Below, in pieces: positions 1 through 9,585 of a stretch of DNA of 64,000 bases. The DNA is from an uncultured Myxococcales bacterium (GTDB taxonomy: Bacteria > Myxococcota_A > UBA9042). Location of the stretch: assembly GCA_903896545.1 (NCBI GenBank), contig CAITYF010000025.1, positions 23,944 to 87,943 of the forward strand, written 5' to 3'. Position 1 is the first letter of the stretch. Every line of letters starts with the position of its first letter. Below the pieces are notes generated by a model, which was not told the origin of the DNA, made no database searches, and was given only the letters and a program-made list of their open reading frames with translations. Made by a program: the position numbers and the translations under genes.

Positions 1-45
1 TGGGTCGCCGTGGCCGGACGCACTTCCTTGAAAGTGGAGATGAAG

Positions 46-252
46 ATGATTCGCCTGATTCTTGCCCTCTTGCTCACATCAGGCTTCGTCACCGGATGCA
101 CGCCGACGACCGCCAAGACCACCACCGATACCGTCGACAACGCCGACGCGATGAGTGGCACGGATGCCAGCGGTAGCGGCGACACCATGGACCCCAACGA
201 CATGGGCGACATGGATATGGGCAGCGCCCCGATGCCCGGCATGGACATGTAG
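46..252 (+). CDS. Small Met/Asp-rich lipoprotein
   Basis: A 68-residue protein with a hydrophobic N-terminus ending in the lipobox VTGC (Cys18), so it is probably lipidated after signal peptidase II cleavage. The mature part is only about 50 residues. It starts Thr-rich and ends in a Met/Asp/Gly-rich tail with repeated DM and GM pairs. Such Met-rich tails can bind copper or other soft metals, but this is inference from composition only. The ATG at 46 is preferred to the one at 40 because the GGAG at 36-39 lies 6 bases upstream. The next gene (ABC exporter) converges on it. No family recognised. Confidence 0.6.
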   Translation: MIRLILALLLTSGFVTGCTPTTAKTTTDTVDNADAMSGTDASGSGDTMDPNDMGDMDMGSAPMPGMDM

Positions 253-311
253 CAGCGGAGACGTGCGGTCACGTTCTGGTCGCGTCGGCCTTGGCGCGTG
301 CACCGGTCTCG

Positions 312-2156
312 CTACCGATACCCTTCCGCTTGCTGCTCAAACAGCCGTGCGTACGTGCCGTGCGCCGCCAGCAGCTCCGCGTGACTGCCCGCTTCAGTCA
401 CGCGACCGCCGTCCAGCACCGCGATGAAATCCGCGCGCCGCACTGTCGAGAACCGGTGCGAGATCAAGATGCTCATGCGTCCGCCCGCGTGATCCTGCAG
501 CCGGTCGAAGATCTCGACCTCCGCCGCCGCGTCCATCGCCGACGTCGGCTCGTCCAGCACCAGAATTTGCGCATCCTTGCGCATCAGCGCCCGCGCGAGC
601 GCCACGCGCTGCCACTGTCCGCCGGAAAGCTCGCGCCCGCCGTCAAACCACTTGCCCAGTTGCGTCTGGTAGCCCTGAGGCAGGCCCGCCAGCGTCTCGT
701 GCGCCGCTGCCTCTCCCGCCGCTTCTTTCCACCGCGCCTCGTCGTCAAAATGCCGGTCATCGCCCACGCCAACGTTCTCACCCGCGATGAACTGATACCG
801 CAGAAAATCCTGGAAGATGACACCGATCCGCAAGCGCAGCGCCGCTGGCTGCCACTCCTGCAAATCGCGACCATCCAGCAAGATGCGCCCGGAAGTCGGC
901 TGGTACAGGCGCGCCAAGAGCTTGATCAGCGTCGTCTTACCCGATCCGTTCGCGCCGACGAGCGCCAGCGTTTGGCCCGGTCTCAAATCCAGATCGATGT
1001 TCGTCAGCGCAGGTTCCGCAGCACCCGGGTACGTAAAGCTCACACGCTCAAACCGCAGACCAGCCTGCGGATCAAGACCCGACGTCGCGGTGCCCGGCTC
1101 CGGATCCGGCGGTAGATCCAGGAGCTCAAACAGCGTCGAAATGTACAAGTTGTCTTCGTACAGGCCGCCGATTGCCTGCAAAAGCGCGCCAAAAGCGGTT
1201 TGTCCCTGTTTGAACGCCAAAAGCCCCGCCGTCATCGCACCCAGCGTCAGCGCGCCCGCCGCAGTTTGCAGCGCCAGCCACGCAAACGCCGTGTAGAGCA
1301 CCAAGGTCGCCAGAATCGCCAGAATCAGACCCCAGCGGTGTCGCCGCCACGTCAGCGCGCGGTCTTCCTCGTAGACTTGCTGATAAATCTTCTGGTAGCG
1401 ATCGAGCAGCCGTGGGCCAAACTGGTAGACTTTGACTTCCTTGGCGGAATCCTCCCGCGCCATGAGCGTTTCCATGTAGAGCTGCATACGCGTTTCCGGC
1501 GCGCGGTAGCGGAACAGGCGGAACGCCTCGCCAGAAAAGCGTGCCTCTGCCAAAAACGCTGGTAGCCCGGCCACGACGAGCGCCAGCACCGCCCAAGGCG
1601 ACAGCGCCATGAGCAGCGCCGAGAAGCCGAGCAGCGACACTGTGTTTTGCAGCACGTTCAGGAGCTTGATGATGAGACCGAGCGGTCGAGTTGCCGCTTC
1701 GCGACGCGCGCGCGTGAGCAAATCGTAGGTGTTGCTGTCCTCGAACTTCGGGAGCGACAGCGTCAGCGCCTTCTCAAAGATCCGGACGTGCACCGCGTGG
1801 CCGAGCTGCGCGCGCAGCAGCGACTGACACAGGAGCTGCCAGCGCTGTGCCACAAGCAGCAGGAGCACCAGCGCGAACTCCAGCGCGACCCAGCGCACCG
1901 CTGACTGCGGATCGCCGCCGCGTTGCGCCGCGACGACCGCGTCGACCAGACCGCGTCCGACCCAGGCAATCGTCGACGGCAGCGCGCCCGCCAGCAGCGT
2001 CCAGACCAGCATGCCCGCCAACAAGCGCGGCGCGGTGTGCCACGCCAGCCGCATCGCGCGCGGGGCGTGCGTAAACGCCTGAAAGAAGTCTTTGGCGAGC
2101 GCCTTGGCCTCTGCGGGGGAACGCGGCAGCCGCGCTGGAGCTGGCTCGGTCGCCAT
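312..2156 (-). CDS. ABC transporter, fused permease and ATPase (exporter type)
   Basis: A 614-residue half-transporter of the type I exporter (MsbA/lipid-peptide export) architecture. An N-terminal membrane domain covers roughly residues 30-320, followed by a nucleotide-binding domain. The Walker A GANGSGKTT lies near residue 400, the signature LSGGQWQR near 508 and Walker B ILVLDEPTSAMD near 530. It would work as a homodimer in the inner membrane, hydrolysing ATP to move a substrate out; the substrate cannot be read from sequence. The chosen ATG begins 2 bp after the stop of the upstream gene. The open frame extends further upstream, but only across that gene. It is the last gene of the minus-strand run from 9.5 kb, so co-transcription with the ABC-2 pair upstream is likely. 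Confidence 0.9.
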   Translation of the reverse strand: MATEPAPARLPRSPAEAKALAKDFFQAFTHAPRAMRLAWHTAPRLLAGMLVWTLLAGALPSTIAWVGRGLVDAVVAAQRGGDPQSAVRWVALEFALVLLLLVAQRWQLLCQSLLRAQLGHAVHVRIFEKALTLSLPKFEDSNTYDLLTRARREAATRPLGLIIKLLNVLQNTVSLLGFSALLMALSPWAVLALVVAGLPAFLAEARFSGEAFRLFRYRAPETRMQLYMETLMAREDSAKEVKVYQFGPRLLDRYQKIYQQVYEEDRALTWRRHRWGLILAILATLVLYTAFAWLALQTAAGALTLGAMTAGLLAFKQGQTAFGALLQAIGGLYEDNLYISTLFELLDLPPDPEPGTATSGLDPQAGLRFERVSFTYPGAAEPALTNIDLDLRPGQTLALVGANGSGKTTLIKLLARLYQPTSGRILLDGRDLQEWQPAALRLRIGVIFQDFLRYQFIAGENVGVGDDRHFDDEARWKEAAGEAAAHETLAGLPQGYQTQLGKWFDGGRELSGGQWQRVALARALMRKDAQILVLDEPTSAMDAAAEVEIFDRLQDHAGGRMSILISHRFSTVRRADFIAVLDGGRVTEAGSHAELLAAHGTYARLFEQQAEGYR

Positions 2157-2158
2157 CT

Positions 2159-2806
2159 TCACCCCAGCCACATGCCCAGCGTCCAAACGACAAAGCCGCT
2201 GACGGCGACGGCAAGCCAGCGCCAGCCGATGCGGGTGATCCGCGCTTCCGTGTCCAAGCCGCGCCGCGCCATCATCAAGAGGCCAGTCAGCCAAGCCAAG
2301 AAGCCGAGCGAAACGGCCGCGGACGTCAGCGGCGACACGCCGACCGGCCGGGCGTAGTCACGCGTGAACTGCGCGAGGAGTTCTTTCTTGTCGCGTTTGT
2401 CGCCGATCTTTTCGGCCACGCGCACCATGACCGGCGGAATCGTCCCGTTCACCCACGCGACGAGGTCGGCACGCGGCTGCCACAGGTGCCGCCCGGCGAT
2501 CAGACCTGACCGCAGCGCGTCGAGCGCGCGCAGCGCACGCATCGGCTCTGGCTGATCGGCCGTGTTGGCGATACGCACAAGCGCGTCCGCGGCGTCCGTC
2601 CACTTGGGACCCCACGGCGTGTACCAGCGCAGCGTCCAGCGGTACTCGTCGATCGATTCGTCTATTTTGCCGACTTTCTCCAGACCGGCGGCGCGCTCGT
2701 ACGCCTGCATCTGCTCCCAAGTCGCGCGCGCGGCGAGCGACGCCAGCACGATGAGCGCCGCAAGAAGCGGAAGGCGCAGACGTTGCCAGAGGAGGCGGGT
2801 TTGCAT
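2159..2806 (-). CDS. Predicted membrane protein of the ABC-2 cluster
   Basis: A 215-residue protein with one N-terminal membrane segment (about residues 10-27), a soluble stretch of about 125 residues and two C-terminal segments (about 158-180 and 193-213). The soluble part contains an E-x-x-G-K-I-D-E-S-I-D-E-Y stretch resembling a single TPR helix pair, so a tetratricopeptide-like fold is possible. The gene starts directly after the stop of the ABC-2 permease with no gap, and 2 bp separate it from the ABC exporter downstream. An accessory role for one of these transporters is the natural guess. No family recognised. Confidence 0.7.
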   Translation of the reverse strand: MQTRLLWQRLRLPLLAALIVLASLAARATWEQMQAYERAAGLEKVGKIDESIDEYRWTLRWYTPWGPKWTDAADALVRIANTADQPEPMRALRALDALRSGLIAGRHLWQPRADLVAWVNGTIPPVMVRVAEKIGDKRDKKELLAQFTRDYARPVGVSPLTSAAVSLGFLAWLTGLLMMARRGLDTEARITRIGWRWLAVAVSGFVVWTLGMWLG

Positions 2807-3652
2807 CTACACCAAGTCCCGTCGTTCAAACACGATGAGCGACAGCGCGACGAAAAAGCCGACCCACGACAGGCCGTACAGCGTCGCGTGGACGAAATAG
2901 TCGGGCGGCAGGCTCACGCCGGCTTGCAGTTCGTCGGCGATGTTGAAGGTCGACAGATCCGGCACGATCGCAACCAGCACGCGGCCCAACGCGCGCATGG
3001 CCGGCACTTCGGCGAACGCGCCTTTGGTCGCCTGCATGAGGTCGTTGATCACGTAGGTGATGCGACCGACGAGGAACACGCCCAGCGTGAGAACGCCCGA
3101 CAGCACCGGTCGCGAGAGCGCGCTGAAAAAGAGCGCCGCGGAGGTGACGAGCAGGATCTCGATGTAGTTCAGCCCCAGCGCTTGGGCCAGCGCCATTGAG
3201 AACGTCCCACCGCGCAGGTGCAGCACGCCCGCCCAGCACACCGCCAACAGAATCAGCTGGCCAAAAAGCAGGAGGGAGAGCCCCAGGAACTTGCCCAACA
3301 AGAACTCGCTGCGGCGGATCGGCTTGGGCAGAATCGCGTAGAGCGTCTTGCGATCGATTTCTTTGTACAGCAGCACCGCGCCCAGAAGCACGGCCGTCGC
3401 GATGCAGACCAGCGGAATGACGGCGAGCCCGAAATCGGTCACCAGGCGGATCTTCTGGTCGGCCAACGCGAGATCGGAGAGCAGCACCGAGAAGATGAGC
3501 ATGAGGATCGTCACGCCCAGGAGGCCGAAGAAGAGCTTGTTGCGGCCCGCTTCGCGCAGTGTGTTGCCCGCGACCGTGAAGATGCGACTGAATGCAGCGA
3601 CCGGACCATCGATGCGGAGCGTCAGTTTGTCGTGCGTGGTTTGGACGCTCAT
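2807..3652 (-). CDS. ABC-2 type transporter permease
   Basis: A 281-residue polytopic membrane protein with about six hydrophobic segments. The layout is typical of ABC-2/Gld-type permeases: a segment near residues 38-60, the motif LYKEIDRKTLYAILPKP near 95-112, then further segments. The K-E-I-D-x-x-T-x-Y-x-I-L-x-K-P-I-x-R stretch is a hallmark of NosY/GldF-like permeases. Its ATG overlaps the stop of the upstream ATPase by 4 bp (ATGA), which indicates translational coupling and a shared complex. The exported substrate is not predictable. Confidence 0.88.
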   Translation of the reverse strand: MSVQTTHDKLTLRIDGPVAAFSRIFTVAGNTLREAGRNKLFFGLLGVTILMLIFSVLLSDLALADQKIRLVTDFGLAVIPLVCIATAVLLGAVLLYKEIDRKTLYAILPKPIRRSEFLLGKFLGLSLLLFGQLILLAVCWAGVLHLRGGTFSMALAQALGLNYIEILLVTSAALFFSALSRPVLSGVLTLGVFLVGRITYVINDLMQATKGAFAEVPAMRALGRVLVAIVPDLSTFNIADELQAGVSLPPDYFVHATLYGLSWVGFFVALSLIVFERRDLV

Positions 3653-4641
3653 TCTGGACTCCCGGCCTTGGGCGCGCGCTGACCGTCAGACGACACCATG
3701 TGCACCGCCTTTTGCACGAACAGCTCTTCCAGCGAATCGCGGTGCTGTGACAGTTCCCGCAGCGTTGCACGCGCGTCGACGACCGCCGCAGTCAAGCCCG
3801 GCACAACGTCGGTCGGCAGCCGCAGGCGCAGCACCGGACCCAGTTCCTCCGTCAGTTCCACGCCGGGCAGCGCCAACAGCCGTGCCTTGGCCGTTTCCAA
3901 GGTGTCCAACGGCAACTCGACAAGCGCCTCTGACTCCAGCTTGTCCATCCGCAGCAGGTCGCTCAGTCGACCCTGCGCCACGACTTCGCCGCGATCCAGA
4001 ATGCACACAGCGTCGCACAGCGTCTCGATGTCGGTCAGCACGTGCGAACTAAAAAACAGCGACTTGCCTTCGCGGCGCAGCTCCGCCATCAGCTCGCGCA
4101 CTTCCTTGCGCCCGATCGGGTCCAAGCCCGACAGCGGCTCGTCGTAAATCAGCAGATCCGGATCCGAAAGGAGACTTTGCGCGATGCCTACGCGCTGCAG
4201 CATCCCCTTGGAAAACCCGCGCAGCTCGCGGTCCATCGCGTGGGAAAGCCCCAAACGGTCCAACAGCATCGGGATGCGCTTTTTGCGCGTCGAGCCGTCC
4301 AAGCCGTAGAGCTTGCCCACGTAGTCCAGCACTTCGCGCGGCGTCAGGTAGTCGTAGAAGTACGGCGCTTCTGGCAAATAGCCGACGCGCGCACGAGCGG
4401 CAGCGTTGCTCGGATCCGCGCCAAAAAGCCGAATTTTGCCGACGGTTGGCTGGATGAGGCTCAGGATGCACTTGATCGACGTCGTCTTGCCGCTGCCGTT
4501 CGGGCCCAAATAGCCAAGCGACTCGCCGCGCTTGAGTACCAGCGACACATCGCGCACGGCCTGCACCTTCGTGCCCCAAAAGCCGACGCGAAACGTCTTG
4601 CCAAGGTGCTCCAGCGCCAAAATGTCGTCTTGCTCTGCCAC
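3649..4641 (-). CDS. ABC-2 type transporter ATP-binding protein
   Basis: A 330-residue cytoplasmic ATPase that energises the permease encoded immediately downstream. Walker A GPNGSGKTT is at about residues 46-54, a signature-like FSKGMLQRVGIAQSLL near 138 and Walker B LLIYDEPLSGLDP near 150. A C-terminal extension of about 110 residues follows, as in CcmA/NatA-like subunits. I chose the GTG at 4641 because GGAAGG (forward 4647-4652, complement) precedes it and the ABC domain begins soon after. An ATG at 4686 would add 15 basic residues without a clear ribosome site. A 75-bp gap separates it from the epimerase gene upstream. Confidence 0.88.
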   Translation of the reverse strand: MAEQDDILALEHLGKTFRVGFWGTKVQAVRDVSLVLKRGESLGYLGPNGSGKTTSIKCILSLIQPTVGKIRLFGADPSNAAARARVGYLPEAPYFYDYLTPREVLDYVGKLYGLDGSTRKKRIPMLLDRLGLSHAMDRELRGFSKGMLQRVGIAQSLLSDPDLLIYDEPLSGLDPIGRKEVRELMAELRREGKSLFFSSHVLTDIETLCDAVCILDRGEVVAQGRLSDLLRMDKLESEALVELPLDTLETAKARLLALPGVELTEELGPVLRLRLPTDVVPGLTAAVVDARATLRELSQHRDSLEELFVQKAVHMVSSDGQRAPKAGSPE

Positions 4642-4716
4642 GCGTCCCTTCCGTTTACCCGAGATTGGCCGTTTGGCCGTTCGCAACCCTAAACCAAGCC
4701 GTCGGTTGCGGCAACG

Positions 4717-5736
4717 TCACCCGTGCGTCTCGTTCACTGGTTTGCCCAGCGTCTGCGTCTTGTACCACGCGATCGTGCGCGCCAAGCCTTCTTCCAGATC
4801 AAACTGCGGCTCGTAGTGCAACAGCTGCCGCGCCTTGGAGATGTCCGGCACGCGCAGCTCCACGTCGGGGAAATTCCACGGCACGCAGTTCAGCGTTGAG
4901 GTCGAATTCGCCAGCCGCACGATGTCGCGTGCCAGCTGGTGGATCGTCACGGTCGAGCGCGGCGAACCGATGTTGAAGGACTGCCCCACGGCTTCTTCGC
5001 GGGTCAAGACCAGGAGCATGCCGTCGATGATGTCGTCGATGTAGCACCACGAGCGGATCTGCGAGCCGTCGTTGTGGATCGTCAGCGGCTCATTGCGCAG
5101 CGCGTGCCGGACAAAATGGTGGATCGCGCCGGTGCCGACTTGTCGCGGACCGTAGATGTTGAACGGACGAATCGCGACCGTCGGCAGTCCGTATTGCTTG
5201 TGGTAGTTCGCGCAGAGGTGCTCCGTCGCCAGCTTTGCCACCGCGTAGGTCCAGCGTGCTTCACCGACGGCGCCCAAGGACGTTGCGTCCGTCTCCGCCA
5301 CATTGAACGCGTACTTGCCGAACACTTCCGACGTCGAAAAATCGACGACGCGCCGCACATCTTCGCCGCGTTCGCGCATCGCCTGCGCCACTTCCAGCAC
5401 GTTCATCGTGCCTTGCAGACTGACCTGCATCGTGAGCACGGGCGCCTTCATCACCGTATCCACGCCCGCAATCGACGCCATGTGGATGATGTGGTTGGCG
5501 CCCGCAAGCGCTTGGGCCACTGCGAATTTGTCGCGCACGTCGCCGCGGAACAACTTGACGTTGGGCAGCTTCAAGAGCGGCGTGTCGGTCACCGCGTCGT
5601 GGTGCAGGTTGTCAAAAAGCACAATGCGAATCGTCGGTTCAGTTGCTAACCGCTCCGCAAGTGCGGAACCGATGAAGCCGGCACCGCCGGTGATGGCGAC
5701 CGTTTGGCCAGAAAGAGCCTGAAGAGAAAGCGGCAT
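4717..5736 (-). CDS. NAD-dependent epimerase/dehydratase (extended SDR, sugar-nucleotide type)
   Basis: A 339-residue extended short-chain dehydrogenase. The dinucleotide-binding TGGAGFIGSALAER lies at about residues 16-29. The catalytic Tyr-x3-Lys is in YAVAKLATEH, with the active-site Ser/Thr in DFSTSEVFG. The substrate-side RPFNIYGPRQ is typical of UDP-glucose 4-epimerases, UDP-glucuronate decarboxylases and dTDP-glucose dehydratases. It should act on a nucleotide sugar in envelope polysaccharide synthesis; which one is open. It sits between a TPR-like membrane protein and the ABC-2 ATPase with 9-bp and 75-bp gaps, so it is probably co-transcribed with them. The start has AGAGG upstream. 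Confidence 0.88.
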   Translation of the reverse strand: MPLSLQALSGQTVAITGGAGFIGSALAERLATEPTIRIVLFDNLHHDAVTDTPLLKLPNVKLFRGDVRDKFAVAQALAGANHIIHMASIAGVDTVMKAPVLTMQVSLQGTMNVLEVAQAMRERGEDVRRVVDFSTSEVFGKYAFNVAETDATSLGAVGEARWTYAVAKLATEHLCANYHKQYGLPTVAIRPFNIYGPRQVGTGAIHHFVRHALRNEPLTIHNDGSQIRSWCYIDDIIDGMLLVLTREEAVGQSFNIGSPRSTVTIHQLARDIVRLANSTSTLNCVPWNFPDVELRVPDISKARQLLHYEPQFDLEEGLARTIAWYKTQTLGKPVNETHG

Positions 5737-5745
5737 GCGGTACCT

Positions 5746-6837
5746 CTAGTGCGCGGAATCGGTTGCGGTCACAGATGGCGGGAGCTCCATCACCCATTCC
5801 GCTTCGTCCGGACGTTCGTTGGCTGTCGGCTGCCAGAAGCGAATCGTCAGGCGGGTGAGCAGATCGGGCGGGGTTGGCACTTCACGCAGCCAGCCGGTTG
5901 GATCCTGCGGTTGCAGCGGCGGTGCCAGCTGCCGTTTGGGGCCAATGAGCGTGGAAAGCACCGTTCCGACGTACACCCAATCGCGCTGATGCACGATGTC
6001 CAGCCAAGCCAACTCGCCAGCCTCTTCGCCGCGATTGCGCTCGGTCAGCATGTTGCGCAGTTCCCGCCGCTGGTCGTCGGTCGCGCCACCATAGTTGACC
6101 AGCGCGGACTTGATGCTCTCGTCCACTTGCCCGGCGCGCGCGTATTGCGACGCCAGATAGTTGGGATCGTAGCTGAAATTCGGGAAAGAATAGGCGATTT
6201 CCAAGTACTGAATGGCGAGCTGGCGAAGGCGGGTTTCTTCCTCGGCGTCCTTCGGTTCCATCGCATAGCGCAGGTTGTAGGCGATCTCGTGGTACAGCCA
6301 GGGATCGTCTGGCTGCGCTTCCAAGCCCAAACGCGCAAAGCGGTTGGCGCGAATGGACACCTCGCGGTCGATGCGCTGGCCAAACTTCACGACCTGGCTG
6401 CCCCACCGGTAGGACGACTTGCAGTGCGCGTCCAGCGCCCAGATCGCGTCCAAGTAGCGATCCAGCCACGGCAATTGGCTGTCCGTGATGAGGTGGCGTA
6501 CGAAATAGTGGGCCGCGCGCACGTAGATCAGGTCGGCGAGGAAGGACTGCTGGCCCAACGAGGCGATGCGAAGGACCGGACCGGGCGGCAAGTAAGACGT
6601 CTCGGCCGTGATGCCGAGCGCGCGCCGACCACCGGACACTTCCTTTTCAATACGGAACCACTGCGCCGAGAAGAAGAACAGCCACGCGGCGCACGTCAGC
6701 ACGACGAGCAACAAGCGCCGTGACGGATCCTGCCACCAAAACGCCGCGAATTCGGCCACCCCAAAGGGGCTGCGTCCGGAACTGGCGCGAGAGGTGAAAG
6801 AGGGCTTTGTGGCCACGAAATGTTCGCTTTGCGGCAC
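5746..6837 (-). CDS. Membrane-anchored TPR-like protein, unknown
   Basis: A 363-residue protein with a single membrane segment at about residues 41-60 and a long soluble region. That region is helical with repeat-like stretches, for example ANRFARLGLEAQPDDPWLYH and QLAIQYLEIAYSF, which read like degenerate tetratricopeptide repeats. It carries YLDAIWALDAHCKSSYRWG and a Pro-rich C-terminus. Likely topology is a short cytoplasmic N-terminus with the TPR part outside the inner membrane. It lies 9 bp upstream of the epimerase. The start codon is GTG with no strong ribosome site, so the exact N-terminus is uncertain. No named family recognised. Confidence 0.65.
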   Translation of the reverse strand: MPQSEHFVATKPSFTSRASSGRSPFGVAEFAAFWWQDPSRRLLLVVLTCAAWLFFFSAQWFRIEKEVSGGRRALGITAETSYLPPGPVLRIASLGQQSFLADLIYVRAAHYFVRHLITDSQLPWLDRYLDAIWALDAHCKSSYRWGSQVVKFGQRIDREVSIRANRFARLGLEAQPDDPWLYHEIAYNLRYAMEPKDAEEETRLRQLAIQYLEIAYSFPNFSYDPNYLASQYARAGQVDESIKSALVNYGGATDDQRRELRNMLTERNRGEEAGELAWLDIVHQRDWVYVGTVLSTLIGPKRQLAPPLQPQDPTGWLREVPTPPDLLTRLTIRFWQPTANERPDEAEWVMELPPSVTATDSAH

Positions 6838-6873
6838 CGCTCGCCGCAGCGCAACGTTAGACCGTCGCGGCGA

Positions 6874-7848
6874 TCAGGGCAACTGCGTCCGCGTCATTCT
6901 GCGCAAACGGCCCACCACGCGATCCGCCGCGAGCAACGTCCGCGCTGCCAGGCGCCCCGCGTGGGTGCGGGTCAAGGTCGGCGCGGGCACGAATTCCGGC
7001 CACGGCGCTTCGAGCAGCGCGGCGAGCCAGCCTTTCTTCACGCAACCTTCCAGAGAAAACACGTAGAGTCGCTCGGTGTGTCGCTTGGCCCGTGCCAGCT
7101 CCTGCAGCGTCAGTGGCAGGTCCAGTTCGCGCGCGGCGAAGGTCGCCTCCAGCACTTCCACGCCGCCGCCTGTGATGCCGACGGCGATCGCCTCTGCTTC
7201 CGGTCCGTACGCGTCAATCAGCGCGCTGCCCCACGGTTCCGGCAGCGTCGACCGGTACAACATCAGCACTTCGCGATCCACGCGCAGGTCGGCGATGCCC
7301 AGTACGCGCTGCAGGAGTGTGGATTGCGCCGCGCGTTCGTCCGCGATGAAAGGGAATTGGTAGGTCTCCACCTCGCCGACGTCCGCACGGATTTCCCGCA
7401 CCAGATCATGTAGATCATTCAGCGCATTCTGCCACACCTGTCGCGATCGCCGCAGCCACGTCAGCCGCGCGAGCGTCAAGAATGGCGTGTCCACGAGCCC
7501 GACGGCGTCTTCCTGAGGCGCTTCGATGTCCAAGCCGACGCACCTCCAGGTCAGTTGATGCGCGTCGGTCCAGTTCCGCACTTCCTGCCAGCGCTTCCGC
7601 GCGGTATCGACATTGTCCAAAGTCAGCCAATACCCGTCGCGCGGATCCAGCACGAGCCAAGCCGTCACCGGCACGCCCGCCGCGGTCAGCTGCTGCACGA
7701 TCTGAGCGCGTTCGGGCGTCAGATCGATGAGCGCCAGCGCCACGCCGCACCGATGCGTCGCGAGCAACGGGATCAGCGCTGGATCGGCGAAAAGCGCGGC
7801 CAAGCGTCGGCTTTCCAATTCGCAAAAGAAAGTCAGATCGCTCGGCAT
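6874..7848 (-). CDS. Hypothetical protein, possible TIM-barrel fold
   Basis: A 324-residue soluble protein with no signal peptide or membrane segment. It alternates hydrophobic strand-like stretches and helices: VALALIDL, VTAWLVLDP, WRCVGLDIEAP, ETYQFPFIADE, EVLMLYRS, EAIAVGITGGGVEV. The order and the conserved acidic pair in GLDIEAP look like a (beta/alpha)8 barrel, such as a glycoside-hydrolase-like or xylose-isomerase-like fold. That is fold-level inference only. Its ATG is 6 bp downstream of the stop of the mutase gene, so translation is probably coupled to it. I do not recognise the family and assign no activity. Confidence 0.6.
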   Translation of the reverse strand: MPSDLTFFCELESRRLAALFADPALIPLLATHRCGVALALIDLTPERAQIVQQLTAAGVPVTAWLVLDPRDGYWLTLDNVDTARKRWQEVRNWTDAHQLTWRCVGLDIEAPQEDAVGLVDTPFLTLARLTWLRRSRQVWQNALNDLHDLVREIRADVGEVETYQFPFIADERAAQSTLLQRVLGIADLRVDREVLMLYRSTLPEPWGSALIDAYGPEAEAIAVGITGGGVEVLEATFAARELDLPLTLQELARAKRHTERLYVFSLEGCVKKGWLAALLEAPWPEFVPAPTLTRTHAGRLAARTLLAADRVVGRLRRMTRTQLP

Positions 7849-7854
7849 CGCAGA

Positions 7855-9522
7855 TTACAGGAACGCCGGATCGCGGTAGACGCCAAATTCTTCGCGGAAC
7901 ACGTCGCAGATTTCACCCAGCGTCACTTCCACTTTCACCGCGGCCAAAATCGCTTCCACCAAGTTGGCATCGGTCTGGCACGCCGTTCGCACGCCTGCCA
8001 GAGCCTCGGCCGCGAGCGCCTGATTGCGGTTCGCCTTGACCGCTGCGCAACGCGCGATCTGCGCCGTCTCGACTTTTTGGTCGATATGCAGGAGCGGAAT
8101 CGGCGCATCCTGACCTTCGACCGCCGCATTGACGCCGACGATCTTGCGCTCGCCCGACTCCACGCGCTGCTGGAACCGGAACGCGCTCTCGGCGATTTCG
8201 CGCTGCGGGTAGCCGATCTCGATCGCCCGCACGATACCGCCGATGTCGTCGATCTTCTGGATGATCGCCGCGGCCTCCGCTTCGATGTCGTCCGTCAGCT
8301 TCTCGATGTACCACGAGCCGCCCAACGGATCGGCCACGTTCGTCACGCCCGATTCTTCGGCGATGATTTGCTGCGTCCGCAACGCCAACTTCGCCGCATC
8401 GGCTGTCGGCAGCGCGTACGTCTCGTCCAGGCTGTTGGTGTGCAGCGACTGCGTTCCACCCAGCACAGCGGCGAGCGCCTGCAGCGTCGTCCGCACCACG
8501 TTGTTCATCGGCTGCTGCGCCGTCAGGCTCACGCCGGCGGTCTGGCAGTGCGTCCGCAACATCCACGAGCGCGGATTCTTGGCACCGAAGCGGTCCTTCA
8601 TGATGCGTGCCCACAGCCGACGGGCCGCGCGCAACTTCGCGATTTCCTCAAAGAAGTCGTTGTGGACGTCAAAGAAGAAGCTCAACCGTGGCGCAAAAGC
8701 GTCGACGTCCAGTCCCGCCTCGATGCCCGCTTGCACGTAACCTACGCCGTCCGCCAGCGTGAACGCCAACTCCTGCGTTGCCGTCGCGCCAGCCTCCCGG
8801 ATGTGGTAGCCAGAAATGGAAATGGTGTTCCACTTCGGCAGCTTGTGCGTGCAGAACGCAAGCATATCGCGGATGATCCGCATCGCCGGACGCGGCGGGC
8901 AGATCCACTCCTTCTGGGCGATGAACTCCTTCAGGATGTCGTTTTGCAGCGTGCCGCCGATCTGGTCGTACGGCACGCCGCGCTTTTCCGCGACCGCGAC
9001 GTAGAGAGCCAGCAGCACGATCGCCGGTGCGTTGATCGTCATCGAGGTCGTGACCGCGCTCTGGTCGATGCCGTCAAAAAGCGCTTCCATGTCGTGAATG
9101 TGGCTAACGCTTGTCCCTTCGCGGCCGACTTCACCTTGCGCCAATTCGTGATCGGGGTCGTAGCCCATCAAAGTCGGCATGTCGAAGGCAGTCGAAAGGC
9201 CGGTCTGACCCGACGCCAGCAGGAACTTGAAGCGCTCGTTGGTATCTTCCGGTGTGCCAAACCCGGCGAACATGCGCATCGTCCAGCTTTTCCCGCGGTA
9301 CATGTTGGGATGCACGCCGCGGGTGAACGGGAACTTGCCTGGCACGCCGATCTGCTTCCAGTACGTTTCATCGGGCGCTTGCGGAAAATACGCAACGTCG
9401 ACCTTGCGTCCGTCCAGGGAAATGAACGGTCCAGGCCGTGAACTCGCCTTGGCCACGGTCGCCTGATACTCGGCAATGCGCGGATCAAGCTGGGGATTCG
9501 GTTGCGTCGTGTCGTGCGCCAT
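7855..9522 (-). CDS. Methylmalonyl-CoA mutase catalytic (large/alpha) subunit
   Basis: A 555-residue protein matching the catalytic TIM-barrel half of methylmalonyl-CoA mutase: SFPFTRG-like [51 protein letters not shown] and [15 protein letters not shown] [11 protein letters not shown]. It interconverts methylmalonyl-CoA and succinyl-CoA with adenosylcobalamin in propionate and branched-chain metabolism. The chain ends without the C-terminal cobalamin-binding domain (no DxHxxG), so a separate small B12-binding subunit must be supplied from elsewhere. It could also be a related acyl-CoA mutase such as isobutyryl- or ethylmalonyl-CoA mutase. The ATG at 9522 has GAGAGGA upstream and leaves 63 bp to the divergent tilS. 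It is the first gene of the minus-strand run. Confidence 0.9.
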   Translation of the reverse strand: MAHDTTQPNPQLDPRIAEYQATVAKASSRPGPFISLDGRKVDVAYFPQAPDETYWKQIGVPGKFPFTRGVHPNMYRGKSWTMRMFAGFGTPEDTNERFKFLLASGQTGLSTAFDMPTLMGYDPDHELAQGEVGREGTSVSHIHDMEALFDGIDQSAVTTSMTINAPAIVLLALYVAVAEKRGVPYDQIGGTLQNDILKEFIAQKEWICPPRPAMRIIRDMLAFCTHKLPKWNTISISGYHIREAGATATQELAFTLADGVGYVQAGIEAGLDVDAFAPRLSFFFDVHNDFFEEIAKLRAARRLWARIMKDRFGAKNPRSWMLRTHCQTAGVSLTAQQPMNNVVRTTLQALAAVLGGTQSLHTNSLDETYALPTADAAKLALRTQQIIAEESGVTNVADPLGGSWYIEKLTDDIEAEAAAIIQKIDDIGGIVRAIEIGYPQREIAESAFRFQQRVESGERKIVGVNAAVEGQDAPIPLLHIDQKVETAQIARCAAVKANRNQALAAEALAGVRTACQTDANLVEAILAAVKVEVTLGEICDVFREEFGVYRDPAFL

Positions 9523-9585
9523 GGTGTCCTCTCGGTGTTTCCCGGGGCAGCATGGTACGCTGGCCGCCCGAATGGGTGCAACGAC

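Noticed and set aside
7555..9441. 628-codon plus-strand frame opposite the mutase
   Set aside because: The minus strand encodes a clear methylmalonyl-CoA mutase; this frame has no motif and typical antisense composition.
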